Source of the DNA: Varroa destructor
Taxonomy: Eukaryota; Arthropoda; Arachnida; Mesostigmata; Varroidae
Assembly: GCF_002443255.2 (NCBI RefSeq)
Contig: NW_019211455.1
Span: 53,096,801-53,160,800, forward strand
Direction of reading: 5' to 3'
DNA: 64,000 bases
Part shown: piece after piece, positions 50,801-64,000 of the stretch
Layout of the letters: each line of letters begins with the position of its first letter
How positions within the stretch are numbered: position 1 is the first letter of the stretch
Made by a program: the position numbers and the translations under genes
Notes under the pieces: model-generated
What the model was told of the DNA's origin: nothing
Database searches by the model: none
What the model saw: only the letters and a program-made list of their open reading frames with translations

Positions 50801-53800
50801 CGAAATGTACTTTCAGTATTACTTAATTCCAATGCTTAAAGGAAAATAGTTTAATAAACAGTGGGTGATAGTTTTAACATATTATACGTGCTTACGAGCG
50901 ATCCCGGAAATCTCTGTTTCAACGAGTCGTTTCAAAACGTTAAGGCACAACGTCAATTTTGTGGGAACACCTGTCCATAGGACCTTAAATTGCAAGTATG
51001 AACCTTGCTTTAAACAACATATATAATACGGACGCATAGAGAATCTACAGCATCGAGTAGTTATGAAATTTTTCCTTGTTCAGTTGTCTGATTAACGGCA
51101 AATCTAAGGGGCTTGAGTTGTCGGCAAGGTTGGCCATGACCGTTTTTGATACCGACTTTTTAAATTTCAAGCTAAAAGATATTGTTACGCTATTTTTTTT
51201 TCTTTATTCTTAATAATTGCTTGAGACATTTCGGTATTGTTGTTTGATCATTACTAGCTCGAAGTAGGGTTACCAAAGGGTTTCTGCCGCACCTGAATTC
51301 GTGTATATACAAACATACGTAATAAACTATTGCCGTAGTAGAATAGTTAGCTGTTATTTTTGGTTTGATGAAAATATTTGCAGTTCTTGATTCCTATTCA
51401 TAATCTCAAATGACCATGCTGATGATCTGTGCAAAATTTACAGGAACTATTAGCCCGCGTCAAGATCTTTGAACGTTTTGAAAATATTCTTCAATTGGAA
51501 AAAATTGCGACATTTTCTTTTTTTTTTCAGGATATTTGATCATTTTTGTGAAGGTTAGTATGTCAGTTTTGGTTGTAGGGCTTGAATAATAAGTCATAAA
51601 AGCCGAAAGAAAAAAATATTTTTTCTCTAAAAAAATAACTTGGAATCAATGACGCCGGTAAAAAATTCTATATGTCTGTACATCATGATTGTTACTCTTT
51701 GATTAAACATAGAAAGGATAATAGAATATATTGGGATATTTCGTTGGGAAAAAAAAACGAAAATTTATATACGGTTCATTAAGACAAAAGTTTTTTTCGT
51801 ATAGCGTATACTCTACCTAGTCTGGTCGTTCATGCAGTGGTGTAGCTATGTGGTTCAAGCAGTGGCCTAAGTTGCGGTCAGTTCTTTAAACTTTTATTTC
51901 GGAATATTTAATAAGTTAATATTCCATGATATCAAGTGAACTTTTTAAACTTCGGCTTCGGCTGCATCGTTAATAACAATGTGCACATTTTGATCAAATC
52001 AACTTTTTACTGTCACTTGTTTCACATGCTGTCAACCGCCATCGAGCAATTTTGAGATCATCAAGTAAGGTACTCTGCGTCTCTATAATTCATTTAACTA
52101 TTGCTGAGTAAGAGGAACTGTGGTGAGCGAAGAGGTCCCTCGTATTGCTGAACATCATAATTCTGCGCAGATACGTCCGCTCAATCCCGTTTCCCCTGTG
52201 GGGCCTTCTTTTAGAGTGACCTTGGGCTACAAGACATAGCACTGATATCGGCGAGCGAGAAGTAGAAGTATAGAGGACGGACCCTAGGTTGATCAAAAAT
52301 TAAGAAAAAATGTCTACTTTGAGCTATTGCTGTGCTATCCTTAAGTCGGTACTTGTCCACAAGCTTCTACGGTGTATGGTAGAGATATTTTTTGAGCAAC
52401 TCAACAAAATGCATGCTTTTTAATGTTGACTAACTTGCGCCAAAAAAGTTGGAAGCTGGTACTGCACCTCATGACTTTTCGTAGCAGTGAGATTCGAAAG
52501 ACCTCAAAGTCAGGGCGCTACGAGGCACTTTGGGGTCGGCCGGAGAAAAACTTTATTTCATTACTTTTTACGACCTTTACATTTACGATGGTGCGAACGC
52601 TCCCTGGGAGAAAAAATGTCACATTACTAGGTTATTTCTCCTGCGTAACGCAAACGTCGTTGACATACGGGGTTGTTTTTACAGATGTACCAAATAGTCT
52701 GCGTAGTGATCAGTGCCAAATGTAGTAAAACTCTCGTAGGTTTAGCTCGGATAACAGACAATATCGATCCAAAGTCGCAGGGCAGGCGCTTGGTCAATTT
52801 ATGTATGTTTACACGACCACAATAATAGTTATACGGATTTCATAAAATTTTATTGATTAATCATTCTTTTCATTATAGTTATATGGAGGATCAAGTATGT
52901 TGGTGAGTTGAAAAATATATGTGCTGCTTTTGGTTGAAATTCGAAAATTGAAATCATATGGCACTCGGAGATGGCACTGCGGTAACCATGATATACTCTT
53001 AATTGGCCGACGGACCACCGGCAGATTGCAGTAGAACTTCGCTTGCTAAGTGAATCATGTGGCCTCTTCTTATAGGTTTTATGAAAAGAAAAACAATTGC
53101 TCGCACAGGGGCATGTTTTTTTTCTAAGATTAAACTAAATTAAACGTTAAAGGTGAACTATGTAGATTAACATCTAATTCCTGCTGATCTACAATGCAAC
53201 AGAGTATATGGGACTTCTATTGGACGCAGATGTTTCCCGAACACTCGGACTACTTCGGTCACGTCTATTATTTCACCATCTCCCATATTTCACCCATTCT
53301 ATATGTATTACCATGTGCATTGTAACACATAAGGAACCTATGTAATGAGATGGAAATCTTTTTTAGTTGGCGGCTTTAAATGAAACTATCGTTTACTGGT
53401 TCAGAGACAGGGTCTGCTGCTACGTTTGATTCTAGTCGACCATCCTAATTGAACGTAAATGAAAATTCCACGACAAAAAATGCCTCTACGAAAAGCAGAC
53501 ACGCTAAAACGTAGCTAAACGTAACAGAAAACGATATAAATTACTCGTAGCCTATTGATGACTGAAATACACGCGTCATACGGAATTAGATAACGCAAAC
53601 GTATATGGCCAGAGCCTCACGTTAACGAGTTCGATACTTCCGTAAAAAGTTATTAACGGCTGAAAGCCGTAAATGCTGAATGGCTAACTATTTGATTTGC
53701 GATTAGGTAATCCATTTGTTTTTGGTATTGGTAAAAAAGCCTGTATCGTTGTATTAAAAAATTACCATCGGATCTGAGCAGATTTCATAAAAGTGGAAAT

Positions 53801-54095
53801 AGGATAGAAAACATATGTTAAGGAAGTACAGCAGAAAATCTGACACGAATCAACATCCCTTCCGGATCTGATATCTAAATAGCAGTCTATTGGACAATCG
53901 AGGCCGGCAATCGAATGGGGTTACTTGGATATAATTGTAACCCATGATAAAACTGGCCCGCGTATGCACATGAATGGCTTTGATCTTTGTAACTTCTAAT
54001 GAATTACATTCTACAACGACAACCTGCCGCAGGTGCCTGGAAATCTAGATGCTAGATGGTACTTTTATGAAGTTACTCATTAACTGAAGACTAAA

Positions 54096-54097
<2 letters not shown>

Positions 54098-54127
<30 letters not shown>
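54098..54127. repeat. (TA)14 microsatellite
   Basis: Uninterrupted alternating TA dinucleotides. Confidence 0.95.
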
Positions 54128-54129
<2 letters not shown>

Positions 54130-54591
54130 TATTTTTAGATAGAAACTACGTCGTAATTCTAAATCATCTTTTGAAGTGATCGTATCCTGCGTCTGTCGGC
54201 CTTGTAGACTGGATTATTCCTAATTGAAACCTGTGTGAGATTGGACTTTAATGAACACAGATCGTGTGTTTGAATTGCTTAATTCAATATAAATCCGAGT
54301 ATTTATCTAAATAAACTGGCGGGCTTGATGTTTCTTGCATCAGTTTACACAAAATGGTTTTACTCAGACGGCAAAAATGGATTCCATTTTACTTAACGGC
54401 GGAAGGGTTTATTGTACAGCTGCCATTAGTCGTGGGGCCTGCCGGGTATTAATTTTCCGAGTAAAATACGCAATTACAGGTAAAAAAAATCTAGATAAAA
54501 TTGGATTTCCTGTCTACTGTAGACCAGCTATATAATAAGCTTTTGCCTTCCGGTTATCTACCGCAGTTCCTACTTAGTGAAAGCCCCAATT

Positions 54592-54638
54592 AAGTTTCAT
54601 TCCGAAACCTTCTGAAAGAAGGTCTCAGAATGAAACTT
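54592..54638 (+). repeat. 47-nt hairpin, 22-bp stem with two mismatches
   Basis: The arms start and end with AAGTTTCATTC and its complement, and continue inward through ACCTTCT/AGAAGGT, with only two mismatches and a loop of a few bases. This is the longest short-range hairpin noticed in the window. No coding sequence is adjacent. Confidence 0.8.
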
Positions 54639-55086
54639 GATAGACATTCAAAGTTGGTGACAGGAAACTCCAACATTTATTCTGCAAGGATGCGGTCGAC
54701 GTGGATGAATCTTTCCCCGTCAATTATAGTTATGTTCGTATCAACTTTAAAAAAAGATTGGCAAGTTATCAGCTATATTGCGTTTGCAACTAATCTATTA
54801 TGCTATTAACGATATCGTCATATCAAGAAGTTGAGCCATTTAACGCAAGAATCATGGCACTTTTCCAAGCTCAATGGTAGGCTAAAGCCGTAATTTAGGG
54901 CACGGCAAAACGGCTAACTTCCAACAAAAATATTGCATTCACACCTACATAGAAAGAGCTATGAGCATCGAAGTCCTAACGACTAAAAGTCTGGATAAAG
55001 AAAACTAGAAGTTACTAGTTTAACTTCCGCCATTAATATATACTATACACAAAACACTGGTCAAATCACAGCAATGCAGAGTTTTT

Positions 55087-55109
55087 TCGAAAACTGAATC
55101 AGTTTTCGA
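55087..55109 (+). repeat. Hairpin with perfect 10-bp stem
   Basis: TCGAAAACTG at 55087-55096 pairs with 55100-55109 around an AAT loop. It lies about 450 nt from the hairpin at 54592. Confidence 0.65.
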
Positions 55110-57517
55110 TGTCAAGGTAGGCTCACGACTTCGCAACCTGATTTTCGGCTCCGTTAGATACAGAAGAACCCTACCCACCCAGCGCAATGATGTTTGCAGT
55201 AACTAGCTTCTTTATCCGAGATTCTAGTCAAGTAACTGTAGCCCCTTTCAATGTCCTATTGGATGCTGCGTATATGACAATGCAGTAGCGCGTAAATACC
55301 GATCAATAGTGCATTCGTACAAAGTGCTTGCTAGAAACACTAGCGACATTGTCTGAAAGTAATGTCGATAGATCAATTATCTTGCAAATATTAAATAAGA
55401 AATAGTACAATCTCCTGAAGGTCACAGAAAAGTCAAGCGGCTGTTATCAACGTAGGCAGTATATTGACGACGGCTCAGCTCTGGTGAGAATTTGCATGCT
55501 TTACCAAATAGGTGCCCCCGCAAAAAGGCTCACTCTGGTTATATAGGTTACTAACGTTTGCCTTTTTTCGAGGAACATTAATTAGCACATCTGCACGCCT
55601 GTGCATATGGCGGGAGCCGCCGCTGTGGCATGCCGGGATCGACACTTCATATTCTTCAACCTATTTAAGACTTACTGATCATTGATTGAGGGTTTGATTT
55701 ATTTTGATCTAACACTGTTCTTTCTTCTTTGCTATAAACACGACCCTCTCCAAGCTAGTTTTTTTGTTTTTTTCTTATTCATGTTCACTCCGTTCGACCG
55801 ACGTTCACAAACACTTGTGCATGAGACCTCGTATCCGCCAGAGTCACTAACTTTGATTAGGGGTGCGCGAATGTCTTACGCAGCGATTGCTCGTGTAGCT
55901 AGACGATTTCTCCGCTCAGCTTTGCGGTTTCCGTATAATAATAATAATGATTATTATCTAACTAATTCATTCAACTGTAGATCATCGTGAACTTGCTGCT
56001 AATTATACTTACATTATTTTTGTGCGTGATAAACGCGTGCTTGGTAGCCTGGCTTAGACACGGTCTCGCTGTGTCTGTTATTGGCAAGCGCGAAAAGCAC
56101 TACGTAATTTATGTAGACGGACTAAACCGTAATTTCGACATCCATTTACGCGATCTATCAATAAAAGTGCACTGATAGCTTAAATAATATCATATATTAA
56201 CGTATTACTGAATAATTAAATAATAGTATGCTTTTTTTGCAGGTAACATAGAATACCACCTTCTTACTCATATAATGTAGTATGTACTTGTTGATTTACG
56301 ATAAGTTTTCGATTCGATAAGATTCGGGTACCTAGACCATAGCAGCGTGTGGAACAATTGTGCTCTCTCGGTTCCGTTCGAGTAGAAAGGACACTGCTAA
56401 TCGATATTGGCTGATAACTAATTATAATACCATTACAGTTATTACCTTGAGCCGACTAGGTCTAGCAATAGCACTGTGTTTTTTTTCTATGCTTTCTGTA
56501 CATTTGTGTGCTAGTAACGAATATTTACGGAAAGCTGTTCAGTACACACAACTGCTAACATGAAGTAAAATTAGAATCTTTCACCCAACATGAACGACGA
56601 CAGTCGTACATCAGTGTCTTGGTTAATTTTCTACACAAGTTTTTTGAGTTTCTATAGCCGCTGACCTACCTTGGGCTGGACCTTTTGGTACCGTCGAGCT
56701 CAATACGTTAGTTCATCGTTCCACGTTCAAACGTTACTATACAGACGATGCACAGCGTAGAAATCTAGATGACACAAGAAGTAGACGGCAATAACTGTGT
56801 CCTGGTTCGTCAAATAGTGCCTCGACAGCGAACTTGTCAAGTCAGCCTTGAGGTATTACGTCTGATGCATCGATTCCTCTACAGACATTACCTGGCACCT
56901 ATATTTACTCATTAGGACGTTTAGAAGCTATAGTCGCATCGATAAAGCATTTTTTCTTGCTTCTTATCGTCTAGATAAGAGAGTATTTTCTTTGTTAATA
57001 TCTATTCTTCTCTTAATGTCGATTTGCGTAACCTTACTATTCTAATTCTAAGTTCCAGAACGTAAACGAGTAAAGTTAACGCTGAAAATGCTTTGGGTTG
57101 TCGTTTCCGTAACGGTATTGACATCTCCCACACTGATCGTAGCTAGGCGCATGCTAGTCCTTCCGTTCGCCGACCACAAGGGAGCAGCACCTTCGGAAAT
57201 TATGCGACACCCAGTTCAGGTGGCAAAAAAAAAGAAGTAATTTTACTTTAAAACTTTACAAACAGCGAGGAAATTTGATCAATGTCAAACTAGAAGGAAA
57301 CAATGTAATATATATGCTATATATCCATCTTTATTTTTCGCGTTCTTATTATTGTTGTGTTTACCATTATCGCTACCCTGACTTATCTCATAGGATCAAT
57401 TAACCTAAAATCCGGTAAATTGACTCTGCCTATTGCACTCGTATTTAAAATAGTCGAGCTATAGCAATTGTTTGAAGCGATTCTAAGCTAGGATAGGTAA
57501 GCGTTCGTGCAATGAGT

Positions 57518-57560
57518 GGGCTGGCCTGGTCGGGCCTGGCCCGGTCCGGCCTGGCCTAGG
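57518..57560 (+). repeat. GC-rich degenerate tandem repeat (GGCCTGG-like)
   Basis: About 43 nt made of overlapping GGCCTGG, GGGCCTGG and GGTCCGG words. It stands out sharply from AT-rich DNA on both sides. The words are partly self-complementary (GGCC), so the strand can fold back on itself. Confidence 0.7.
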
Positions 57561-60500
57561 CGCGACTATGTTCCTACGGTGTCAACATTGTTCAGTCTAT
57601 ATTAGCGTTTTATCCTTGAGATGTTTTCTAATTTTCTAAACCAGTCAGCCGAATGCGACTTTTATAGATAGAGTAGGGTGTATTGTCGAATGTGGCCTAG
57701 CCAGAGCCGCAGTAAAGGGTTCTTAGGCTTGCGAGAGGCGAGCGGCTCTTCAAATTTGATGCCAATAATAATGACGCACAACGAAAAAGTAAATGTGTTT
57801 TTAACGTACTGTAACAAACGAGGCGTTGTAACCGTCTAGCGTTCGCTTAGCACAACTGCCTCTGCAACCCTTGCCATAGTGTAACACCGTTTTACGGTTT
57901 GCCGAATCGTACCGTGAAATGGCCTTAGACAAATGTTATAGGTAATGACCTAACATTGATAATAATAGGTTGGCGGCTATAAAAAGAATGCTGAACGCTT
58001 GACACATAGATAAAAAGTAAGTGGCCCACTTCATTCTTCCATTTTCAGTTTTTCCAACATGTCGATGCTGTCTTGAAGATGTCTATGGAAAAAAACGGCA
58101 CCGGACTATCTCGTAGCCAGTTTGCGAGATCAAGTGTTTGCAATTGATACACCTCCACAAGAGGTTACTTGTTCTTTATTGCTGAGGCGATGGCTTCACG
58201 GGGTGACGTCACGATGAGAAACTACCGGGACTATCTTGTTTCCATTGGCATGCAACGAAGACTATACGGTTAGTTTAAAAGAGAAGACTTGTGTTAGCGT
58301 CGTTCCTTGTATAGCAATCCGCATAAAGCAAATACATGTTCAATCTGGCTCAAGGGTGATGGGGTTTTCAGCAAACGAAGTGACTGAATTGATTAGCACA
58401 CCTCGCAGCCAGCAGCACTATCTACGATGCGAGTTTTGGCATACGCTATTTATTCACTGGCAATTTCAGAGCGAAAAAGAATTAAGAAAGCCGACTACTA
58501 TGGCCTGTAAAAGGTCCGAGCAACATCTCAAGCATTTAAGTTGATCGAACATGAAGAAAGGGTCTCTTTAAAACATGGTGCACTCGTTCAGGCATCAGCA
58601 AACAGCAACAAGCTACGAAATACAAACGGAGTATGCGAGCAGGATTTTCTAGAACGCTTAATCAGCAGCGATGTTGAAGTCTTTGTTAATTTAATTTGAT
58701 GCGTCCCAAGGGCTAAATCAGCTAGTCGTTTTCCTAGGGACGGAAAAACGTTATCTAGTACATCATTTTACTAGATAGATTTCGAGGACATTGTTGCTTA
58801 GCATTTTATCCCTTAGTTCGCTTCGCAGCCGTTCGGCTCAAACGATGGGAGCAAGCTATTTGATGTTAATGAGCTATTCGAAATGAGATGGAGTCACTAT
58901 ACGTATTTCTAGAATCACATACACGTTTGGACGGAATGCGATATTTTGACGTGGGTAAAATTCGGACGCATGAATAGCATGGGGATTTTTGAATTGATAC
59001 ACTCCAACAGGTACTGCAATAAACAGTTCGACTACTGATAACATCTTACCTCTTATCGTAGGTAGTTGAAGAATAGATAAGAAGAATAGATTGGCCGGCG
59101 GGCCGGCTGAACGTTGTCGGCCCTTCGCAAACATTATTATTTGTTACGTCTGTCATCGGAACCGCGCACCCAGATAGAATAATACATAGAAACTGCGCTA
59201 CGAGTGCGCAATGATTTGATCATACAACACTTTCATCGTGAACAATAGTTCTTTTTTGCTATGGGGACGAACCATAGAAATTTAGATGGAACCAAAAATT
59301 CTTACCGGACCGTATAACAACATTCTCCATCAACGAAACTACACAAATATGTACGGACACCCTTTGGAAATGGTGGTATCTCAGCAGCCGTAAGTTTGCA
59401 ATGGGCCTGATTTTCGTGGCACTTAATTTTGCATATACGAGAAGGAGGGTAGTTATATTGCAGGTCAACTGCCTTTAAGAATTAAAAAAAAAAAACGACT
59501 CCAACTGAGATCCGCCGACTACTCCCACTCCCGTGGGGAAGACATCAGAATAGGTTCGATCGCAACAAGTGCTTCAGCCTAGAAGTAGTTTATTGTACGT
59601 ACCAGATGGTAAGGTGTGGCACTTCAAAGACAAGGCAAAACTGATGACGAAATACCTGCAGGGTGCAGGGGCAAACGATAAATCGTATGTTTTTTAATAA
59701 ATGTCACATTTTGTGCCTGTCTTGGAAATGCATGAAGCTCAAATTTATCAACTCAGCTGGAACTGGAACAGCTATTAATTAAATAGGCAACTCTAGTGTT
59801 GGGTAGTGTATTTTTGTCTGTGCTCATTCATTATGAGCCTGATACCACGATAGACCACGCTCTCGGGGCTATCTGTTCGTCCAAAATGATTCTGTTGACG
59901 AAGATAGATGTGACTGTGCTCAAGTCGAGTTACGATAATTAAACAGTAGCATTGAAAAAATCTGGCCACTTTCTGATTCTCTTGTATTATACACTGCTGT
60001 CCTAGGAGGACGCGTACCTTTTTGTATGTTCGGCGACAGCCTAATTGGAAAAAGCCCTTATATGCTTTTAGCTAGATTCCGACTACAATTTAAACGAGCT
60101 TCCTGGAGAATCTGAGTCTACCTGAGACAGAGCATCCACCGACTTAACAATCAAGTAAAATTATTATAAATGTAATTCGAATAAATGCGGTGATGTAAAG
60201 TAAACGTTGAACGAGAGGGCCCACCCAGACATTGCTAAGTAGATCTATAATTATGCCGGGCCTGTTTGTATAGGGACCAACGTAGAAGCACTTATGCAAA
60301 ACATTATGAAAAAAGTCTAAGGGTTTCTGCCTATCATGCGGGGCCTTCATTCAACTAGCGCAATGGTTATGCCGATAAGCTGCTTGCAGTATGTTAAGAG
60401 GACATGGCTCACCCCCCTAAAATCGCCAGTGGTACAGTTAAGAATAGCGTAGTACGCGGCTAACGCGCATTTCTTCGAATGCCCGCGCCCGCGAAAAATT

Positions 60501-62491
60501 GTGTTCATGAATTAATAACCAGGAAAATAAAACAATAAGGGATTAAGGAAAAACAAGGATTTATTATCAACGTTCGTGTGTGCTTGTATAGCTGCTATAC
60601 CGCTGCATATGACAGTTTCGGTATCATAGGTAAGCTTAGCAAGATCCACCAGTACGGGTAAAATTTTATCGGTACAAATCAACTATCGTAACATACTAAA
60701 ATTGCCAGTAATAGCTAGTTTTATTTTTCCAAATATATGCCAGGGTTTTTTCCAGGTAGAGTATTATGTCATTGCATTACTCGAGGGCTTGGTCTATTGA
60801 TCCGCCTAAATTACGGCGCTGATCGATGGTCGTCGATAAGCGCTGTCCTGTTTGAGGTCACGTAGCATTTATGACTTCGTAAGCTTGGCTAGTGTTTCTA
60901 AAATTTGGAATACTAATATATTTACAATAATAAATAATAAGAATGAGGAGAAGAGCAACGACAACAATGTTTTGCTGACAAAAATCAATTCATGTACTCG
61001 TCGAGAGTACGTTAATTATAGGCGGCTAGATAAACGTCTTTTTTTTTTAAAAAAAATCAAGATTTTAGTTTTAAAACTTAAAGGCTGAAGTATTTTAAGC
61101 TACTATATCTATAAAGGGCACGCTTAAATAATATCAACATGGAAAAATTTGTTTCGGCAGTGACTGATGAATGGCTAGTTTCAGATCGGTATAGAAAAAC
61201 ACGGCGAGTACAGGTGTAACGTCCTCGTTCATGACCGTTAGACAAATAGGTCCAGTGATAAATCTTTGCTGATTCAGTATTTGGCTGTCCTAATGGCAAA
61301 CCCTAAGTGTATTGTTGTCGTCAAATAGGCCGTTTAGTAGGATCTGCCATTATGAAAAATCATTCTTCAAACTGTTATATACTCCAGTAGTCCAAGCGAA
61401 TTGACTCACCATTGTCTATCGGCAAGGCAATCGGTAACAGGCCGATCTGGCCGGCAGGTTTCTTACCGGACGCCTAAGCTCATAGCTGTCCTATGATATC
61501 ATCTTATTGAATCATAACGGCAGCTTGAATGGATTCACCTCTGGTGAACGCCATCGACGAGGTCTTCCACTTCTCTATTTGATTTCCTCTATCCAGGCGC
61601 GCAACTAGTCGAGGCAAATATATTTAGTAGCACCGCTAGAGACCTAATGCTTATGGGGGTGGGCGAAGATCGTTTCGAATAAATTATGTGTAGGAAGATC
61701 ATGCAGTGAGCGTTCCCTTTATCCCATTTGCTTAAAGGCTGCTTGTGGACAAATAGAATCGTTGTTTCGTATCGATAACGTTGCGCATGAATTGCCAAAG
61801 GCAGCAACCGTAAAAGCGATAAAGAACAAATACTTAACCTAACTTTATGGCTTATGCCATTCCCATACCAACCAGATCACGAAGGTAAAGCGTAAATTTA
61901 CGATTAGAACGACTGCACAACCACAGGACTAGCTAAAAAAGACAGCCTCCAGGTTACGTCCCGGACAGAATCTCTGAAGTTTGCTAATATTAGGTTCATA
62001 GTTTGTGATAACGGCTACTTGCTTATATCGTATGATGAAACGTGCCACTTCACAGGCCAGGTAAAGGGTGCTGTTAGTCTTCAGAGATAACGAAAGTTAC
62101 CTATACACCCACAGGTGGGGTAAATTTTACTAAACGGTCAAGGTTGGCCAGATGATTTGCGCATGTATGCAATTACTGTGAACGTGTACGTTACTTTATT
62201 TAATTGATTCCTTTTCGATTGCTGGCACAGAAACGTTATTGATTGAAAGCCGGCTCGGATCTATTTGCAGGTTGAGTAACCAATAAATCCAGATCGATAC
62301 TGATGCAAGAGGATGGTTTGAATCTTCAGCGTTAGATCATTTGCCCAAGGGTGCTTTTTTGTATTCATTTCCGTTTGGCCGTCCTATTTGATACGGACGA
62401 TTCCATTGATAAAGGTAACAATCTCAGCACGGGACAGTAGACGAATCAGCGGTAATACTGAACATGTACGTGTATGATGAGTTACATAATT

Positions 62492-62511
62492 ATAATATAT
62501 ATATATATATA
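62492..62511. repeat. (TA)n microsatellite
   Basis: A short run of about 9 TA units. Confidence 0.9.
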
Positions 62512-63532
62512 ATACATCTTAGTTTAGAAAATTAGCTGCGCGTCTAGACTCTGTGTACCATTCCAACGTCAATAACGTGTGCTTCTATCCTAGTAGCCTT
62601 TGTATTCTGACTGGATGAAAATCCTAGTGAAAATAACATTGGTGTACATTGTCAAGTAAAACCGTCTTTTGGCTACCTGATGATAATACAGCGGTACAAT
62701 TCATGCACATTATCCCCGAGCAGAAGTCGAAGCAGTATCAGGCTGTGATTCTCGAATAGATGATCTGGTATTTGGCTAGTTTACGATACGGGTCCCTACT
62801 TATAAACCGCGCACAATTTTTCCTCGGTCTTTTGAACCTTGGAATTTGAATGATGGGATGTGTTTCCCGTATCGATGATACCTCCACCGCTGACTCGGTG
62901 AGTGAAAACTACTTGCTTCTAGAGTGCATTAAGCAGCCGAGCGGTGGTGCCATGTTTCCCAACAAAGTTCGCTTTCTATCTCACACAACATCTGCGTGCT
63001 ACCGTGCGCATTGATGAAACTGTGTCACAATGAATTAGGGAAAACAATAGGTTATCGTAATCTATACAACAACGGTTGAAATTGAACAAATTGAAAAAGT
63101 CTACCAGCCTCGTAAGAAAATAGAAAACAAACCACCAACGTTTGACCTTTCGACACGAGTGGAAGGTTAGGCAATTTCATAAAGGATTGCGTAACTAAAC
63201 TTAAAAATTACTCAACAAGTAGGGTTAAGCCGAACAGTTCGTTCCTATTCCGCTAATTTACGCTATAAAAAATTCGATGATTTCTTTGAATGCGTTTTGA
63301 TGGGTCGCGTATTCCACTCTGGGAGCCCAGTTCTATGTCGTCCTCTATCGCGGATTAATTAACACTGTCTAATATTTACTGAACAAAATCTGTATGAGGT
63401 TATATAATCATATCGTAACTCATTATCCAGAAAAAAAATTAATTATATATTCTTGCCTGAACCCTGACGTTCATATAGTCATAATAGTGCACGATAAGTG
63501 CCGAGTATTGATCAGCCACATATGGCAGGACA

Positions 63533-63566
63533 CTATATATATGTATATATATATATATATATATAA
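63533..63566. repeat. (TA)n microsatellite with one TG interruption
   Basis: About 34 nt of alternating TA dinucleotides. Confidence 0.95.
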
Positions 63567-63678
63567 AAGCGGTATATAAGAATGAAAAGGTTATTTACTT
63601 TTAACTGACTCTTGAACAATTTCTAATGATTTGCGTAGAATACGTACCTTTATTATTATTATTTTGCATTTATCTGGC

Positions 63679-63680
<2 letters not shown>

Positions 63681-63727
<47 letters not shown>

Positions 63728-63732
63728 CGTAT
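63681..63732. repeat. (TA)n microsatellite, about 50 nt
   Basis: The longest purely dinucleotide tract in the window, only 115 nt after the previous one. Both explain the Tyr/Ile runs in the open frames here. Confidence 0.95.
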
Positions 63733-64000
63733 AGGAAGTTATCTAGCGGAAATACACTTCATAAGCATGAGCTTTCTTTTGTGCTGAACAGTCAGTTAGC
63801 TTTAGTAGGCTCTACAGGCGATACCGACACATACAAGTAAGTTATGTCATTTAATATCATAATAATAACCGTTAGGGCTTATGCGGAAAAAGATGTGTAT
63901 CAGCCGAGATGCATACATTTTTCTAAATAAGAACGGTGAAAAAAGATCACAAACAAACTATCATACAAACTAATGCATCAGGGTAAATTATTAAAAATGT

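Larger units (their letters stand above)
45900..64000. other. AT-rich intergenic DNA
   Basis: Apart from the hairpins (47870, 54592, 55087), the GC-rich repeat at 57518 and the (TA)n tracts, nothing is recognised. Open frames up to about 100 codons (49487-49792, 52423-52725, 55682-55990, 58236-58544) show no domain and are within chance length. Confidence 0.5.

Noticed and set aside
55987..56175. 62-codon frame with hydrophobic N-terminus after an acceptor-like CTGTAG
   Set aside because: Starts at GTG and has no donor or domain; a hydrophobic start is common in AT-rich frames.
1..64000. CRISPR arrays, bacterial operons, rRNA genes, viral genes
   Set aside because: No regularly spaced direct repeats, dense coding or rRNA-like sequence was seen anywhere in the window.

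Overview
The window looks like nuclear DNA of an animal, most likely an arthropod. The evidence is a low gene density, AT-rich intergenic DNA (about 39-40% GC by eye), many (TA)n microsatellites, a tRNA-derived SINE-like head, GT-AG splice signals, and one secreted von Willebrand factor type C (VWC) protein whose coding sequence is interrupted by a short intron. There is no operon structure, Shine-Dalgarno pattern or dense coding, so it is not bacterial. A parasitiform mite or tick would fit the composition and this kind of small secreted VWC protein, but the sequence does not settle the species.

Only one gene can be called with confidence: the VWC gene on the + strand, with a first coding exon at 41873-42487 (ATG at 41873, signal peptide, one complete ten-cysteine VWC module and the first six cysteines of a second) and a last coding exon starting at 43011 or 43019. 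A GC-rich, CpG-rich stretch at about 41160-41872 is its probable promoter and 5' leader. For this base composition I estimate (about 6.5% stop codons per codon) that one or two open frames of 130 codons are expected by chance in 64 kb. Almost all other open frames are therefore treated as noise.

Layout: 1-15773 is AT-rich intergenic DNA with GC-richer patches at about 4100-5130, 8400-9560 and 10180-11110 that have the look of decayed transposon or exon sequence. 15774-20600 is a large inverted repeat with arms of about 1.77 kb around a 1.3 kb spacer. Its outer 0.88 kb is almost identical between arms and its inner half is clearly diverged, except for one 94-nt identical island. 20601-41159 is intergenic with a tRNA-Leu-like SINE head (22141), a small helix-turn-helix-like open frame (27308-27499, - strand) and a trinucleotide repeat (31196). 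41160-43135 is the VWC gene. 43136-64000 is intergenic with long (TA)n tracts, a possible Ala/Thr-rich exon (45670-45798), a GC-rich short repeat (57518) and several perfect or near-perfect short hairpins.

The two most interesting points are the mosaic identity of the inverted repeat, which suggests arm-to-arm gene conversion or a hairpin RNA locus, and the pair of splice acceptors 8 nt apart in the VWC gene. The acceptors read the same last exon in two frames, and only the second restores the paired cysteines expected in the second VWC module.
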